Origin: an uncultured Flavobacteriaceae bacterium
GTDB taxonomy: Bacteria; Bacteroidota; Bacteroidia; Flavobacteriales; Flavobacteriaceae
Assembly (NCBI GenBank): GCA_905479095.1
Contig: CAJQLD010000023.1
Location: 1 to 64,000, forward strand
Length of the DNA: 64,000 nt
Reading direction: 5' to 3'
The position numbers were made by a program, and so were the translations under genes. Of the stretch, positions 54,869-64,000 are shown in pieces (the first letter of the stretch is position 1; each line of letters opens with the position of its first letter). The notes below the pieces were generated by a model that made no database searches, was not told the DNA's origin, and worked only from the letters and a program-made list of their open reading frames with translations.

Positions 54869-56068
54869 ATGCAAAACCAGCCTTCCCTCAAAATCGAATT
54901 TATAGCCATCATGGCGCTACTAATGTCACTAGTAGCATTGTCTATAGATGGGATTCTTCCCGCTCTAGCGGTTATAGGCACTGATCTAGGCGTTACAAAC
55001 ACCAAAGACCACCAATTACTCATTACCATGATTTTTTTGGGCTTAGGATTCGGTCAGGTAATATTTGGACCATTATCAGACAGTTATGGACGTAAGCCAA
55101 TCATCTATTTAGGGTTTTTAGTGTTTGCAATCGCAAGTATCATTTGTGTGAACACCAATAATTACGACGTATTAATTGCAGGGCGGATTTTACAAGGGAT
55201 TGGATTGGCATCGCCAAGAACCTTAAGCATCGCTATGATTCGGGATTCATACGAAGGTGACTATATGGCTAAAGTGATGTCGTTTATTGTAATGATTTTC
55301 ATTCTCATTCCTATCGTAGCTCCAACCCTTGGGCAGTTTTTAATGAATGCCTATAATTGGCAAGCCATTTTTAATGTACAATTAGGGCTCGGAATTTTAG
55401 TGATTTTTTGGTTTTGGAAACGACAACCCGAAACCTTAGCACTATCTAAAAGGACTCCGTTCAAAACAGCCGTACTGATTTCGGGGTTTAAAGCATTTTT
55501 TAAAGAAAAACAAGCAGTCGCATTTACGTTAATCTCTGGATTTATCACAGGATCTTTTATGGTGTACTTGAGCACAACTCAACATATTTTTGAAGTGCAA
55601 TATGGCTTAGGAGATGACTTCCCGTTGATTTTTGCGAGTTTGGCTGTGGGCGTCGGAATTGCGACCTATATTAATGGCGTGTATGTGGTCAGAGTAGGGA
55701 TGAAGCGGATCGCCTTAGTTTCCTTAGCAGCCTTTAACTTAACGTCTTTAATTTATGTCGTTTTATTTTTCAACCAATTGAATCCACCTTTATGGATCTT
55801 ATTAATCTTTTTCGCATTACAATTCTTCTCTATTGGTTTTCTATTTGGAAATCTTAGAGCTTTGGCAATGCAGCCCGTTGGGCATATCGCGGGCGTTGGA
55901 GCAGCCATCAATGGATTTATTTCAACCGTTATGGGGGTAGTCATTGCAAGCGTTATAGGCGCTTATGTAGACACAACTGTATGGCCTCTTTTTCTTGGGT
56001 TTACGGGATGTGGATTTGTGTCAATGGGAATTTTCCTTCTCATCAAACCACTAGAGCGCACGATTTAA
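54869..56068 (+). CDS. Bcr/CflA-type MFS drug efflux transporter
   Basis: A 399-residue major facilitator with 12 predicted membrane segments. The N-terminus IEFIAIMALLMSLVALSIDGILPALAVIG and GFGQVIFGPLSDSYGRKPI (MFS motif A between TM2 and TM3) match Bcr/CflA drug:H+ antiporters. GRILQGIGLASPRTLSIAMIRDSYEG is the usual motif before TM5. The length is normal. It ends 4 bp inside the convergent peptidase gene and has its own promoter. Confidence 0.9.
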   Translation: MQNQPSLKIEFIAIMALLMSLVALSIDGILPALAVIGTDLGVTNTKDHQLLITMIFLGLGFGQVIFGPLSDSYGRKPIIYLGFLVFAIASIICVNTNNYDVLIAGRILQGIGLASPRTLSIAMIRDSYEGDYMAKVMSFIVMIFILIPIVAPTLGQFLMNAYNWQAIFNVQLGLGILVIFWFWKRQPETLALSKRTPFKTAVLISGFKAFFKEKQAVAFTLISGFITGSFMVYLSTTQHIFEVQYGLGDDFPLIFASLAVGVGIATYINGVYVVRVGMKRIALVSLAAFNLTSLIYVVLFFNQLNPPLWILLIFFALQFFSIGFLFGNLRALAMQPVGHIAGVGAAINGFISTVMGVVIASVIGAYVDTTVWPLFLGFTGCGFVSMGIFLLIKPLERTI

Positions 56069-57111
56069 AACGTGCCGTTATCCACCTCTTTTATAAATTG
56101 AATCAAGCCTTCGAAATAGATTTTTTGATCGTCAAATTGTGATAAGTGACTCCCATTCGGACACAATAAAAAACGACCGTTTTGCACTTCTTCGGAAATA
56201 AATTTCATTTGTGCGGGATCCATGGTATCATGAGTGGCTCCAATACTTAAAGTCGGTACGGATATTTTGTGTAAATCGGCTTTAACATCCCACTCTTTTA
56301 AATTAGCATCGCCTTTAATTCCAAACTCACTAGGTCCTTGCATGGTGACATATACATCAGTATTGATATGTTTAAAACTACGATTTAAGGGTTCTGGCCA
56401 TTCGTCAACAGGCAAACGGATAATGTGTTTGGTGTAATAATTATTGACGACCAATTCCATATAACGTTCGTTGGTGTAATCTTCTAAATTTTCAAACGCC
56501 ATAATTTCTTCTAAAACGTCTGGATCTAATTTAGGGGCTAAGACTTCGTCTGAATACTTTTGGTAATCTGGAATCGATGGCACCATATTGGAAATAATTA
56601 ATCCTTTTAAATGTTCTTGATATTTTAGTGCATATTGCATGCCCAAAATACCACCCCAAGATTGTCCATACAAATAAAAATTATCACTCGACAATCCCAA
56701 TGCAATTCGAACCTGTTCTACTTCTTCAACAAATCGACCTAAGTCCCATAATGACAAGTCTTTAGGTTGGTCGCTATAATAAGATCCTAATTGGTCATAA
56801 TAGTAATATTCGATGCCTTCATTTGGAAAATAACCATCAAAACTTTCATAAATTTCATGTGTCATTCCGGGGCCACCATGGAGTAATAAAACCTTCATGG
56901 TTGGATTGTTTCCTACACGTTTGGTCCAAACTTTAAAATCTCCTTTGGGAGTCGAAATTGGAATCATTTTTATACCACCTAAATACTGATCGTCCTTTTG
57001 AGAACTGTCTAAGTAATCTATATTTGAAGTATTTATCGACGTTTTAAGTTCTGTTTTACAAGATAAAAATAAGACAGTAAAGAGAATCGTGTAAATTAAA
57101 TTGGTTTTCAT
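56065..57111 (-). CDS. Proline iminopeptidase-like alpha/beta hydrolase lipoprotein
   Basis: A 348-residue hydrolase of peptidase family S33. A lipoprotein signal (FLSC, Cys18) precedes the fold: oxyanion motif LLHGGPGMTH, nucleophile elbow GQSWGG, then an acid in GATHDTMDP and the His in NGSHLSQFDD. The cap domain between them has EEIMAFENLEDYTNE. It likely trims N-terminal proline from peptides in the periplasm or on the outer membrane. Being a lipoprotein is a departure from classical cytosolic Pip. It is single, with a 4-bp tail-to-tail overlap with the MFS gene. Confidence 0.88.
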   Translation of the reverse strand: MKTNLIYTILFTVLFLSCKTELKTSINTSNIDYLDSSQKDDQYLGGIKMIPISTPKGDFKVWTKRVGNNPTMKVLLLHGGPGMTHEIYESFDGYFPNEGIEYYYYDQLGSYYSDQPKDLSLWDLGRFVEEVEQVRIALGLSSDNFYLYGQSWGGILGMQYALKYQEHLKGLIISNMVPSIPDYQKYSDEVLAPKLDPDVLEEIMAFENLEDYTNERYMELVVNNYYTKHIIRLPVDEWPEPLNRSFKHINTDVYVTMQGPSEFGIKGDANLKEWDVKADLHKISVPTLSIGATHDTMDPAQMKFISEEVQNGRFLLCPNGSHLSQFDDQKIYFEGLIQFIKEVDNGTF

Positions 57112-57157
57112 AAAAATCTATTTTAAGTATTTAATATCTATTTAATTATTATAAAAT

Positions 57158-59059
57158 TTAAAGTGAACTTTTCATAATCGTTTCAACAACTTCAGGGTTT
57201 AATAGAGTACTGATATCTCCTAAATTTGAAGTATCCTTACTCGCGATCTTACGAAGAATCCGACGCATAATTTTACCAGAGCGCGTTTTTGGAAGTCCCG
57301 AGGTAAACTGAATTTTATCAAGCTTTGCAATCGGCCCTATTTGTTTGCTTATATATTGGTTGATTTCAGCTTTTAAAGCGTCGTTAGAATTCGCTTCATT
57401 TTTTAGGGTTACAAATCCATATAAGGCACTGCCTTTAATGTCGTGTGGATAGCCAACAATTGCCGATTCCGCGACCATTGGATGTTCATTAATCGCATCT
57501 TCAATGGGTGCGGTTCCTAAATTATGCCCTGATACAATAATTACATCATCGACACGTCCTGTTATTCGGTAGTGACCGTTTTCATCTCTCAAAGCGCCAT
57601 CACCTGTAAAATACATATTATCGTAGGCTGAAAAATAGGTCTCTTTATAGCGTTGATGATTCCCCCAAATAGTCCGCGCCATGGATGGCCATGGAAATTT
57701 GATACACAAACGTCCTTCGACCGAATTCCCATCCATCTCCTCCCCTTTTTCATCCATAAGTGTAGGTTGAATTCCTACAAATGGTAAGGTTGCAAACGTT
57801 GGTTTTCCTTCAAAACTGTTGGGGATTGGCGAAATCATAATACCGCCTGTTTCCGTTTGCCACCAAGTATCGACAATAGGACATTTTTGTTTTCCAATAT
57901 GATCATTATACCAATGCCAAGCTTCTTCGTTTATAGGTTCACCAACAGTTCCTAAAATTTTTAAAGAGGATAAATCATAGGGATCTACAACACCAAGCCC
58001 TTCTTTTGCTAAGGCTCTAATAGCAGTTGGAGCTGTATAAAACTGAGTAACTTTATGTTTGTCGATAATTGACCAGAATCGACCATAATCTGGGTAGCTA
58101 GGAACGCCTTCAAACATTACGGTCGTAGCGCCATTTAAAAGAGGTCCATACACAATATAACTGTGTCCAGTAATCCAACCGATATCGGCCGTACACCAAT
58201 ACACATCATCCGATTCGTATTGAAAAACATTTTTAAATGTATATGCAGTATAGACCATATATCCTGCGGTGGTATGCACCATGCCTTTAGGAGTTCCTGT
58301 AGAGCCAGAGGTATATAATATAAATAACGGGTCTTCTGCATCCATAACCGTCGGCTCACATTGATCAGAAGCAGCCTCTAAAAGTGGTTGCAACCAAAAA
58401 TCTCGTCCTGAGACCATCGGAATATCAGAATGAATTCGTTTGGCGACTAATACCGATTCTATTCCGTCACATTCTAAAAGTGCAGTATCCACAATCGATT
58501 TTAAGTCAATGGTCTTTGCGCCTCGATAGCCACCGTCGCTTGTAATCAGCATTTTACAATCTGAATCATTGATTCTTGTAGAAAGTGCTGTTGCTGAAAA
58601 TCCCGCAAAAACAACGGAATGAATGGCTCCAATTCGAGCACATGCCAACACAGAAATTGCAAGTTCTGGAATCATTGGTAAGTAAATACAAACACGATCC
58701 CCTTTTTGAATACCTTTTGATAGTAATACGTTGGCAAATGCATTCACACGTTTATGTAAATCTTTGTATGTAATTGCTTCGGAAGGTTTATTTGGATCAT
58801 TTGGTTCAAATAGGATCGCTGTTTTATCGCCCTGAGTTTTCAGATGACGATCGATACAATTTTCTGTAATATTCAATTTTGCGCCTTCAAACCAACTGAT
58901 TTTTGGTTTCGAGAAATCCCAATCCAACACCCGATCCCATGGACGCTTCCAAACGAAGTTATTTTTTGCGATTTCTGCCCAAAACACTTCAGGGTTTTCT
59001 GCAGAATTTATATAATTTTGATTGTAGGAGTCCCTGTTTTTGAGTTGGTATGAAATCAT
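57158..59059 (-). CDS. acs: Acetyl-CoA synthetase
   Basis: Activates acetate to acetyl-CoA through acetyl-AMP. The 633 residues match Acs: KRPWDRVLDWDFSKPKISWFEG at the N-terminus, the P-loop LYTSGSTGTPKGMVHT, TDIGWITGHSYIVYGPL, DTWWQTETGG, and the conserved lysine loop PKTRSGKIMRRILRKI, whose Lys is acetylated to switch off the enzyme in other bacteria. No acetyltransferase or deacetylase gene is adjacent. A stand-alone gene, divergent from the acyltransferase gene. Confidence 0.96.
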   Translation of the reverse strand: MISYQLKNRDSYNQNYINSAENPEVFWAEIAKNNFVWKRPWDRVLDWDFSKPKISWFEGAKLNITENCIDRHLKTQGDKTAILFEPNDPNKPSEAITYKDLHKRVNAFANVLLSKGIQKGDRVCIYLPMIPELAISVLACARIGAIHSVVFAGFSATALSTRINDSDCKMLITSDGGYRGAKTIDLKSIVDTALLECDGIESVLVAKRIHSDIPMVSGRDFWLQPLLEAASDQCEPTVMDAEDPLFILYTSGSTGTPKGMVHTTAGYMVYTAYTFKNVFQYESDDVYWCTADIGWITGHSYIVYGPLLNGATTVMFEGVPSYPDYGRFWSIIDKHKVTQFYTAPTAIRALAKEGLGVVDPYDLSSLKILGTVGEPINEEAWHWYNDHIGKQKCPIVDTWWQTETGGIMISPIPNSFEGKPTFATLPFVGIQPTLMDEKGEEMDGNSVEGRLCIKFPWPSMARTIWGNHQRYKETYFSAYDNMYFTGDGALRDENGHYRITGRVDDVIIVSGHNLGTAPIEDAINEHPMVAESAIVGYPHDIKGSALYGFVTLKNEANSNDALKAEINQYISKQIGPIAKLDKIQFTSGLPKTRSGKIMRRILRKIASKDTSNLGDISTLLNPEVVETIMKSSL

Positions 59060-59154
59060 TTTTTTAAGATTTAGTGCGTAAGTTAATAAATTTTCAGATA
59101 CTCTGAGTCTTTGATTCTAAAAATACAAACTATTATATGTTAAAATTATACCCT

Positions 59155-59162
59155 AACTTTGC
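59155..59162 (+). promoter_or_regulatory. -7 box of the acyltransferase gene
   Basis: TAACTTTG matches TAnnTTTG; TTA lies 18 bp upstream as a weak -33. It predicts a leader of about 10-15 nt before the TTG start at 59180. Confidence 0.5.
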
Positions 59163-59179
59163 ATTAAAACTAACCAATT

Positions 59180-60289
59180 TTGCAAATCAATCGTCTTTAT
59201 TTTATTGACGCTGTCAGAGCGTTTGCTATTTTAATGATGCTTCAGGGGCATTTCATTGACACGCTATTAGCCGTTGAGTTTCGAGACCCTAATAATATGG
59301 CATACAATACGTGGCGCTATTTTAGAGGGATTACAGCTCCTGTTTTTTTTACAATTTCAGGACTGATATTCACTTATTTACTTATCAAGGCGAAGGAAAA
59401 AGGAACACTGAGATACCGAATGCGTAAAGGCGTCATCCGTGGAATAATGTTGATTGGCATTGGTTATGCTCTCAGAATACCAATTTTTAAATGGTTAACA
59501 GGATCCTTTGGAACCTATTTTTTGGTGATTGATGTTTTACAGTGTATTGGACTCTCTCTAATTATGATAGTTTGTGTCTATGCAATTACTCAAAAAAAGA
59601 CTCTAATATTTTCAATGGTCATGTTGTGTTTAGGAAGCATCATATTTCTAACCGAACCACTCTATAGGAACTACGCTGCAGAAGGGGTTCCATTGGCAAT
59701 TGCCAATTATTTCACGAAAGATAACGGGTCTGTATTTACTATTATTCCATGGTTTGGATATATGGCCTACGGTGCATTTATTGCGACCTTATTTTATGGA
59801 TATTTAATTCGTCCAAAATTTAAAACTGCGATAGTTTCAGGTTTTTTTGGTGTTGGCTTTGGATTGATTTATGGATCAACACCCCTAATACATTGGCTTG
59901 CATTGCTAACTGACTGTTCACTTTTTACAGAGGTTGCCAATTATAATTATTTATTTATTCGTCTCGGGAATGTGTTGGTTCTATTTGGATTGTTTTACGC
60001 CTTAGAAACGTATTTAAAACACCCTGCTATTTTAAAGATAGGTCAAAAAACACTCTCAATTTACATTATACATTTTATCCTTCTTTATGGAAGTTTTACA
60101 GGTTGGGGACTCAACAGAATCTTTGGAAAAAATCTCACCCCACATGAAGCTATATTCGGTGCCTTTTGTTTTTTAATAACGGTGAGTCTCATCTCTATTT
60201 ATGTCATTAAAGGAAATACTCAGGTGTATGGTTTTTTTAGACAGAAAGCTTATAAGATAAAAGTTTTTATAAAGTCTTTAAATAATTAA
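59180..60289 (+). CDS. HGSNAT-like (DUF1624) membrane acyltransferase
   Basis: A 369-residue protein with about ten membrane segments. The start [26 protein letters not shown] with the conserved His, and the [24 protein letters not shown] segment, match the heparan-alpha-glucosaminide N-acetyltransferase-like (DUF1624/DUF418-related) family that moves acyl groups across membranes. The substrate is unknown. It begins with TTG 59180; no ATG is available before residue 19. The last 23 bp overlap purC tail to tail. Confidence 0.82.
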   Translation: MQINRLYFIDAVRAFAILMMLQGHFIDTLLAVEFRDPNNMAYNTWRYFRGITAPVFFTISGLIFTYLLIKAKEKGTLRYRMRKGVIRGIMLIGIGYALRIPIFKWLTGSFGTYFLVIDVLQCIGLSLIMIVCVYAITQKKTLIFSMVMLCLGSIIFLTEPLYRNYAAEGVPLAIANYFTKDNGSVFTIIPWFGYMAYGAFIATLFYGYLIRPKFKTAIVSGFFGVGFGLIYGSTPLIHWLALLTDCSLFTEVANYNYLFIRLGNVLVLFGLFYALETYLKHPAILKIGQKTLSIYIIHFILLYGSFTGWGLNRIFGKNLTPHEAIFGAFCFLITVSLISIYVIKGNTQVYGFFRQKAYKIKVFIKSLNN

Positions 60290-61220
60290 GGACGTTCGTT
60301 TCAATTCGGGATTGAATATCGGTTACATCTGCTTTTACAAAAACTTCTCCAGTAATATTTTCGTACAATTCTATATAACGCTCACTTACGGTTGTAACAT
60401 AATCGTCACTCATCTGGGGCGCTGTCTGTCCCTCTAGACCTTGAAAATCATGACTAATTAACCATTGGCGTACAAACTCTTTGGAAAGCTGTTTTTGAGG
60501 TTCATTTGCAATTTGTCGTGCTTCATAGCCATCTGCATAAAAATATCTTGAGGAGTCAGGCGTATGAATTTCATCAATCAAAACAATTTCTCCCTGTTTA
60601 GTTTTACCAAATTCATATTTGGTATCCACTAAGATTAACCCTCTAGATGCTGCTATTTCAGATCCTCTTTGAAATAATTTCCTAGTATACTCTTCTAAAA
60701 CCAGATAATCAACTTCAGATACAATCCCGCGACTTATGATGTCTTCTCTTGAAATATCTTCATCATGATCGCCCATTTCTGCTTTTGTCGCAGGAGTGAT
60801 AAGTGGTGTTGGAAAGGCATCGTTTTCTTTTAAACCCTCGGGCATTTGGACGCCACAAAGGACTCGTTTTCTGGATGCATATTCACGAGCCGCATGACCC
60901 GACATATAACCACGTATGACCATTTCAACCTTGAACGGCTCACATAAATGACCAACAGCCACATTGGGATCGGGCGTAGCAACCAACCAATTTGGAACGA
61001 TATCGGCGGTGGCAGCCATCATTTTAGTGGCGATTTGATTAAGAATTTGACCTTTGTACGGAATGCCTTTTGGCATCACCACGTCAAATGCCGACAAGCG
61101 ATCGGTAGCCACCATCACTAATAAATCATTATTTATAGAGTAGACTTCTCTAACTTTCCCTTTGTAAAGGTTCGTTTGATTTGGGAACTTAAAATTGGTA
61201 TCGGAAATGGTATGACTCAT
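60267..61220 (-). CDS. purC: SAICAR synthase (phosphoribosylaminoimidazole-succinocarboxamide synthase)
   Basis: Joins CAIR and aspartate in purine synthesis. The 317-residue form is the longer, eukaryote/Bacteroidota-type PurC. Key regions are [73 protein letters not shown] and the [18 protein letters not shown] region. It is encoded 9 bp downstream of the PhoH gene, so likely one transcript. The 3' end overlaps the acyltransferase gene by 23 bp. Confidence 0.96.
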   Translation of the reverse strand: MSHTISDTNFKFPNQTNLYKGKVREVYSINNDLLVMVATDRLSAFDVVMPKGIPYKGQILNQIATKMMAATADIVPNWLVATPDPNVAVGHLCEPFKVEMVIRGYMSGHAAREYASRKRVLCGVQMPEGLKENDAFPTPLITPATKAEMGDHDEDISREDIISRGIVSEVDYLVLEEYTRKLFQRGSEIAASRGLILVDTKYEFGKTKQGEIVLIDEIHTPDSSRYFYADGYEARQIANEPQKQLSKEFVRQWLISHDFQGLEGQTAPQMSDDYVTTVSERYIELYENITGEVFVKADVTDIQSRIETNVLNYLKTL

Positions 61221-61229
61221 GTTATTTAT

Positions 61230-62183
61230 TTAGTCTCTGTTTTCAATGTGTTTATAAGCTTCAATTACTTTTTTGACTAATTTATGACGAATTACATCTT
61301 TGTCGTCTAAGAAAATCATGCCTACGCCTTCTATGTCCTTTAATATTAGAAGGGCTTCTTTTAACCCTGAAATCGTTCGTCGTGGCAAATCAATTTGACC
61401 AGGGTCACCTGTTAAGAGGAATTTAGCATCTTTTCCCATTCGAGTTAAAAACATTTTCATTTGAGCGTGTGTTGTGTTCTGACCTTCATCTAAAATAACA
61501 AAAGCATGATCCAATGTACGGCCTCTCATAAAAGCTAATGGTGCAATTTGAATCGTACCATTTTCGATATAACTTTCTAATTTTTCAGGAGGAATCATAT
61601 CTCTTAATGCATCATATAACGGTTGCATGTAAGGGTCTAGTTTTTCTTTTAAATCTCCAGGTAAAAATCCGAGGTTCTCCCCTGCTTCTACGGCTGGCCG
61701 GGTCAGAATTATTCGTTTAACTTCTTTGTTTTTAAGAGCTCTTACAGCCAAGGCAACCCCTGTATAGGTTTTACCAGTTCCTGCAGGCCCAATGGCAAAC
61801 ACCATGTCGTTGTCCCGAACACTATCAACCAATTTACGTTGATTAGCCGTTTGTGCTTTTATTAAGCGGCCATTCACTCCGTGCACAATGACATCACCAC
61901 TTTTTTTAGACGTTTCATAATCTTTTTTAGAGTGACTTGTGAGAACACGTTCAATCATGTTATCATCCAATTTATTGTATTTTTCGAAATGACTTAACAA
62001 CATTTTTAGGCGTTTGTCAAATTCTACGAGCATATCATCATCACCAAAAGCTGTAATTTTAGTGCCTCGAGCAACAATTTTCAACTTCGGAAAAAAGGTT
62101 TTTATAAGGGCTATATTTTTATTTTGAGGTCCAAAAAACTCTTTGGGAGTAATATCTGTTAATTCAATAATTAGTTCGTTCAA
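61230..62183 (-). CDS. PhoH family ATPase
   Basis: A 317-residue PhoH-like protein. A small N-terminal domain (about 1-105) precedes the ATPase: Walker A GPAGTGKT (132-139), TRPAVEAGENLGFLPGDLKEKLDPYMQPLYD, Walker B VILDEGQNTTHAQMKMFLTRMG and TGDPGQIDLP. Members of this type are linked to RNA metabolism and ribosome-associated processes (YbeZ with YbeY), but no ybeY lies here. It leads the short operon with purC. Confidence 0.94.
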   Translation of the reverse strand: MNELIIELTDITPKEFFGPQNKNIALIKTFFPKLKIVARGTKITAFGDDDMLVEFDKRLKMLLSHFEKYNKLDDNMIERVLTSHSKKDYETSKKSGDVIVHGVNGRLIKAQTANQRKLVDSVRDNDMVFAIGPAGTGKTYTGVALAVRALKNKEVKRIILTRPAVEAGENLGFLPGDLKEKLDPYMQPLYDALRDMIPPEKLESYIENGTIQIAPLAFMRGRTLDHAFVILDEGQNTTHAQMKMFLTRMGKDAKFLLTGDPGQIDLPRRTISGLKEALLILKDIEGVGMIFLDDKDVIRHKLVKKVIEAYKHIENRD

Positions 62184-62291
62184 AGGGGTATACTGTTTAG
62201 TTAGTTTATGATTTCGTATGAAGTTATAAAAGTAGTGACAATTTAGTATAATATTTAGGACTGTTAATAAAATTTTAAAACAAAAAATATG

Positions 62292-62299
62292 TAAGTTTG
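62292..62299 (+). promoter_or_regulatory. -7 box upstream of the SAM hydroxide adenosyltransferase gene
   Basis: TAAGTTTG fits TAnnTTTG, about 60 bp upstream of ATG 62359. The -33 element is not clear. Confidence 0.4.
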
Positions 62300-62358
62300 T
62301 ATATCTTAAACGATCAAGTTTTTGAATACATTATTAAACAATTCAATACGTTGCGCCA

Positions 62359-63195
62359 ATGGCCATCATTACATTAACAACCGATTTTGGAACAAAAGAT
62401 CATTTTACAGGCGCTGTAAAAGGTGCTTTGCTATCTGAAATTCCCGATGCTAAAGTTGTTGATGTTTCCCATAACATTTCGCCGTTTAGTATTTTAGAAG
62501 CTGCTTACGTCATTCAAAATGCTTTTAGTAGTTTTCCAGTTGGAAGCATCCATATTATTGGAGTTGATTCAGAAATAAGTGAAGAAAATAAACACATCGC
62601 GATTCAGTTAAATGATCATTATTTTATTTGTGCTAATAATGGGATTATGAGTATGATTTGTTCAGAAATCAATCCTCAAAAAATTGTAGAAATAAATATT
62701 CACGATAAAATTTCGACCAGTTTTCCTGTGTTGGATGTGTTTGTAAAAGTCGCGGCACACATTGCTCGTGGTGGAACTTTGGAAGTGATTGGAAAAGTGA
62801 TCACAGAAATCAAACCTATAAAAAATATTACCCCCATTTTAAGGGACGATACCAGTCAATTAGTCGGCAATGTGATTTATATAGATCATTACGGAAATGT
62901 GGTGACCAATATCAAAAAACGCTTTTTTGAAACGGTTCAAAAAGGACGGCGTTTTGAAATTTCGGCACGAAACCACAAATTTAAACGCATTTTTAACCAT
63001 TATAGTGATATTGTAGATTTTAACATTCCGTTTGATTCACGGAACGATGAAGGTCGAGGTTTGGTCGTATTCAATTCATCTGACTACCTTGAAATTGCCG
63101 TGTATCGAAGTAATTTAGCAACTGTTGGGAGTGCTTCTACTCTATTGGGACTAAATATGATGGATACAATATCTGTAAATTTTTTTAAAGATTAA
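62359..63195 (+). CDS. SAM hydroxide adenosyltransferase (DUF62)
   Basis: Splits SAM with water to adenosine and methionine; it is related to fluorinase and chlorinase. The 278 residues start ITLTTDFGTKDHFTGAVKG, with the catalytic DUF62 Asp and the downstream DVSHNISPFSILEAAYVI, GTIHIIGVD-like SIHIIGVDSE, and the C-terminal QLVGNVIYIDHYGNVVTNI. It lacks the 21-residue insertion loop typical of true fluorinases. The biological role is uncertain. A single gene. Confidence 0.92.
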   Translation: MAIITLTTDFGTKDHFTGAVKGALLSEIPDAKVVDVSHNISPFSILEAAYVIQNAFSSFPVGSIHIIGVDSEISEENKHIAIQLNDHYFICANNGIMSMICSEINPQKIVEINIHDKISTSFPVLDVFVKVAAHIARGGTLEVIGKVITEIKPIKNITPILRDDTSQLVGNVIYIDHYGNVVTNIKKRFFETVQKGRRFEISARNHKFKRIFNHYSDIVDFNIPFDSRNDEGRGLVVFNSSDYLEIAVYRSNLATVGSASTLLGLNMMDTISVNFFKD

Positions 63196-63278
63196 GTCCA
63201 AAATAAGAAGTTGATTCATGTCAAAAAACTATCAACTTAATGTTAATAAGTTTCTTTTAATAATTAGCGTCAAAAAGA

Positions 63279-63286
63279 TATATTTG
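63279..63286 (+). promoter_or_regulatory. -7 box of dnaN
   Basis: TATATTTG fits TAnnTTTG; a TTA lies 19 bp upstream as a weak -33. It predicts a leader of about 35-40 nt. Confidence 0.5.
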
Positions 63287-63325
63287 TAAGAACCCATTTT
63301 ATTAAATTTATAACATACATCACAG

Positions 63326-64000
63326 ATGAAATTTATAGTTTCCAGTACGTATTTACTAAAACAACTTCAAGTCTTAGGCGGCGTGATTAATAATTCTAAT
63401 ACCCTGCCAATCTTAGATAATTTCCTATTTGAGTTAGAGCATTCAAAACTAACCGTCTCTGCAAGCGACTTAGAAACGACCATGGCATCGACCTTGGAAG
63501 TTGAAAGTGATAGCGAAGGCAGTGTTGCAATTCCAGCAAAACTTTTATTAGAAACGCTTAAAACCTTTCCTGAACAGCCACTCACGTTTGTCATTGAAGA
63601 GAATAACACGATTGAAATTAGTTCTAATCATGGAAAATATGCATTGGCTTATGCCAGTGCCGATGAATTTCCCAAAGCCATTTCATTAGAGAGTCCAAGC
63701 ACGACTGTATTGAGTGCGGATATTTTAGCAACTGCTATTTCTAAAACTATTTTTGCAGCCGGTAACGATGATTTACGTCCGGTGATGAGTGGCGTCTTTT
63801 TTCAGTTTTCAACAGAGAGCTTAACGTTTGTTGCAACTGATGCTCACAAATTGGTGAAATATTCTCGCACCGATGTGACTGCCAATGAAACGGCAGAATT
63901 TATCATGCCTAAAAAACCATTAAATTTATTAAAAGGGATTTTACTTGGGAGTGATGATGATGTGACAATTGAATACAACGATTCTAATGCAAAATTTTCA
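63326..64000 (+). CDS. dnaN: DNA polymerase III beta clamp, 3' end outside window
   Basis: The sliding clamp that tethers DNA polymerase III. The 225 residues present (of about 370) cover domains one and two: KFIVSSTYLLKQLQVLGGVI, NTLPILDNFLFEL, LSVSASDLET-type SASDLETTM, and the FAAGNDDLRPVMSGVFFQF ... VATDAHKLVKYSR stretch, which is specific for DnaN. ATG 63326 is well supported. Its presence does not show that oriC is near, since dnaN and dnaA are separate in many Bacteroidota. Confidence 0.95.
   Translation, partial: MKFIVSSTYLLKQLQVLGGVINNSNTLPILDNFLFELEHSKLTVSASDLETTMASTLEVESDSEGSVAIPAKLLLETLKTFPEQPLTFVIEENNTIEISSNHGKYALAYASADEFPKAISLESPSTTVLSADILATAISKTIFAAGNDDLRPVMSGVFFQFSTESLTFVATDAHKLVKYSRTDVTANETAEFIMPKKPLNLLKGILLGSDDDVTIEYNDSNAKFS

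Noticed and set aside
63208-63238. Terminator after the SAM hydroxide adenosyltransferase gene
   Set aside because: An 8-bp stem (aagttgat/atcaactt) with a 15-nt loop and no T tract is too weak to claim.
63326-64000. dnaN as evidence of a nearby replication origin
   Set aside because: dnaN is often separated from dnaA and oriC in Bacteroidota, and no DnaA-box cluster was seen upstream.

Overview
The window comes from a chromosome of the Bacteroidota, almost certainly a marine-type Flavobacteriaceae. The signs are: a low-GC genome; hardly any Shine-Dalgarno sequences but several Bacteroidota-type promoters (TTG, about 19 nt, TAnnTTTG); a type IX secretion (T9SS) C-terminal sorting domain; a HYC_CC_PP protein beside copper efflux genes; DUF4294, DUF4268 and DUF2461 proteins; and the flavobacterial histidine gene order hisG-D-C-B-H-A-F-IE. 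No rRNA, tRNA, CRISPR array, transposase or prophage was seen.

Layout. 1-3.6 kb: the end of fabG, a membrane VWA-like protein and an SPFH/band-7 protein. 3.7-10.8 kb: the complete histidine operon, preceded by a textbook attenuator (a 19-residue leader peptide with four consecutive His codons, an antiterminator segment and an intrinsic terminator). 10.9-14.3 kb: a TruA-like pseudouridine synthase, DUF2461, a small conserved protein, an MscS channel and DUF3817. 14.3-16.65 kb: a small island holding a 28-bp sequence with the architecture of a dif (XerC/XerD) site and a hipBA toxin-antitoxin pair. The pair has two perfect 18-bp operators and lies between repeats that carry the same XerD-like arm. 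17.3-25.0 kb: a copper/silver efflux operon (HYC_CC_PP protein, CusA-type RND pump, TolC-like protein, CusB-type adaptor with metal-binding ends, HMA lipoprotein). 25.2-33.3 kb: a six-gene minus-strand cluster of hybrid histidine kinase, receiver protein, TPR/YaiO-like outer membrane protein, CotH-like kinase, HEAT-repeat membrane protein and processive family-2 glycosyltransferase. It looks like a regulated exopolysaccharide system that I cannot match to a named pathway and is the best candidate here for an undescribed system. 33.5-37.8 kb: a FAD oxidoreductase, a photolyase whose conserved N-terminus has no ordinary start codon, a degenerate single-domain DEAD-box protein and a ThiE/TenI-like protein. 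38-40.6 kb: a large BNR-type secreted protein carrying both a lipobox and a T9SS domain.

40.7-48.5 kb is rich in RNA-related genes: rlmF, two DEAD-box helicases, a J-domain/KTSC protein, a cold-shock protein and a RadD-like helicase. 48.7-63.2 kb is housekeeping and mixed metabolism: an rRNA methyltransferase, a ZIP transporter, an M42 peptidase, a Nudix hydrolase, a Bcr/CflA-type MFS pump, a proline-iminopeptidase-like lipoprotein, acs, purC, PhoH and a SAM hydroxide adenosyltransferase. The window ends inside dnaN.

The window is compact. Five tail-to-tail gene pairs overlap by 4-23 bp, and at least two promoters lie so close to their start codons that the mRNAs should be leaderless or nearly so.
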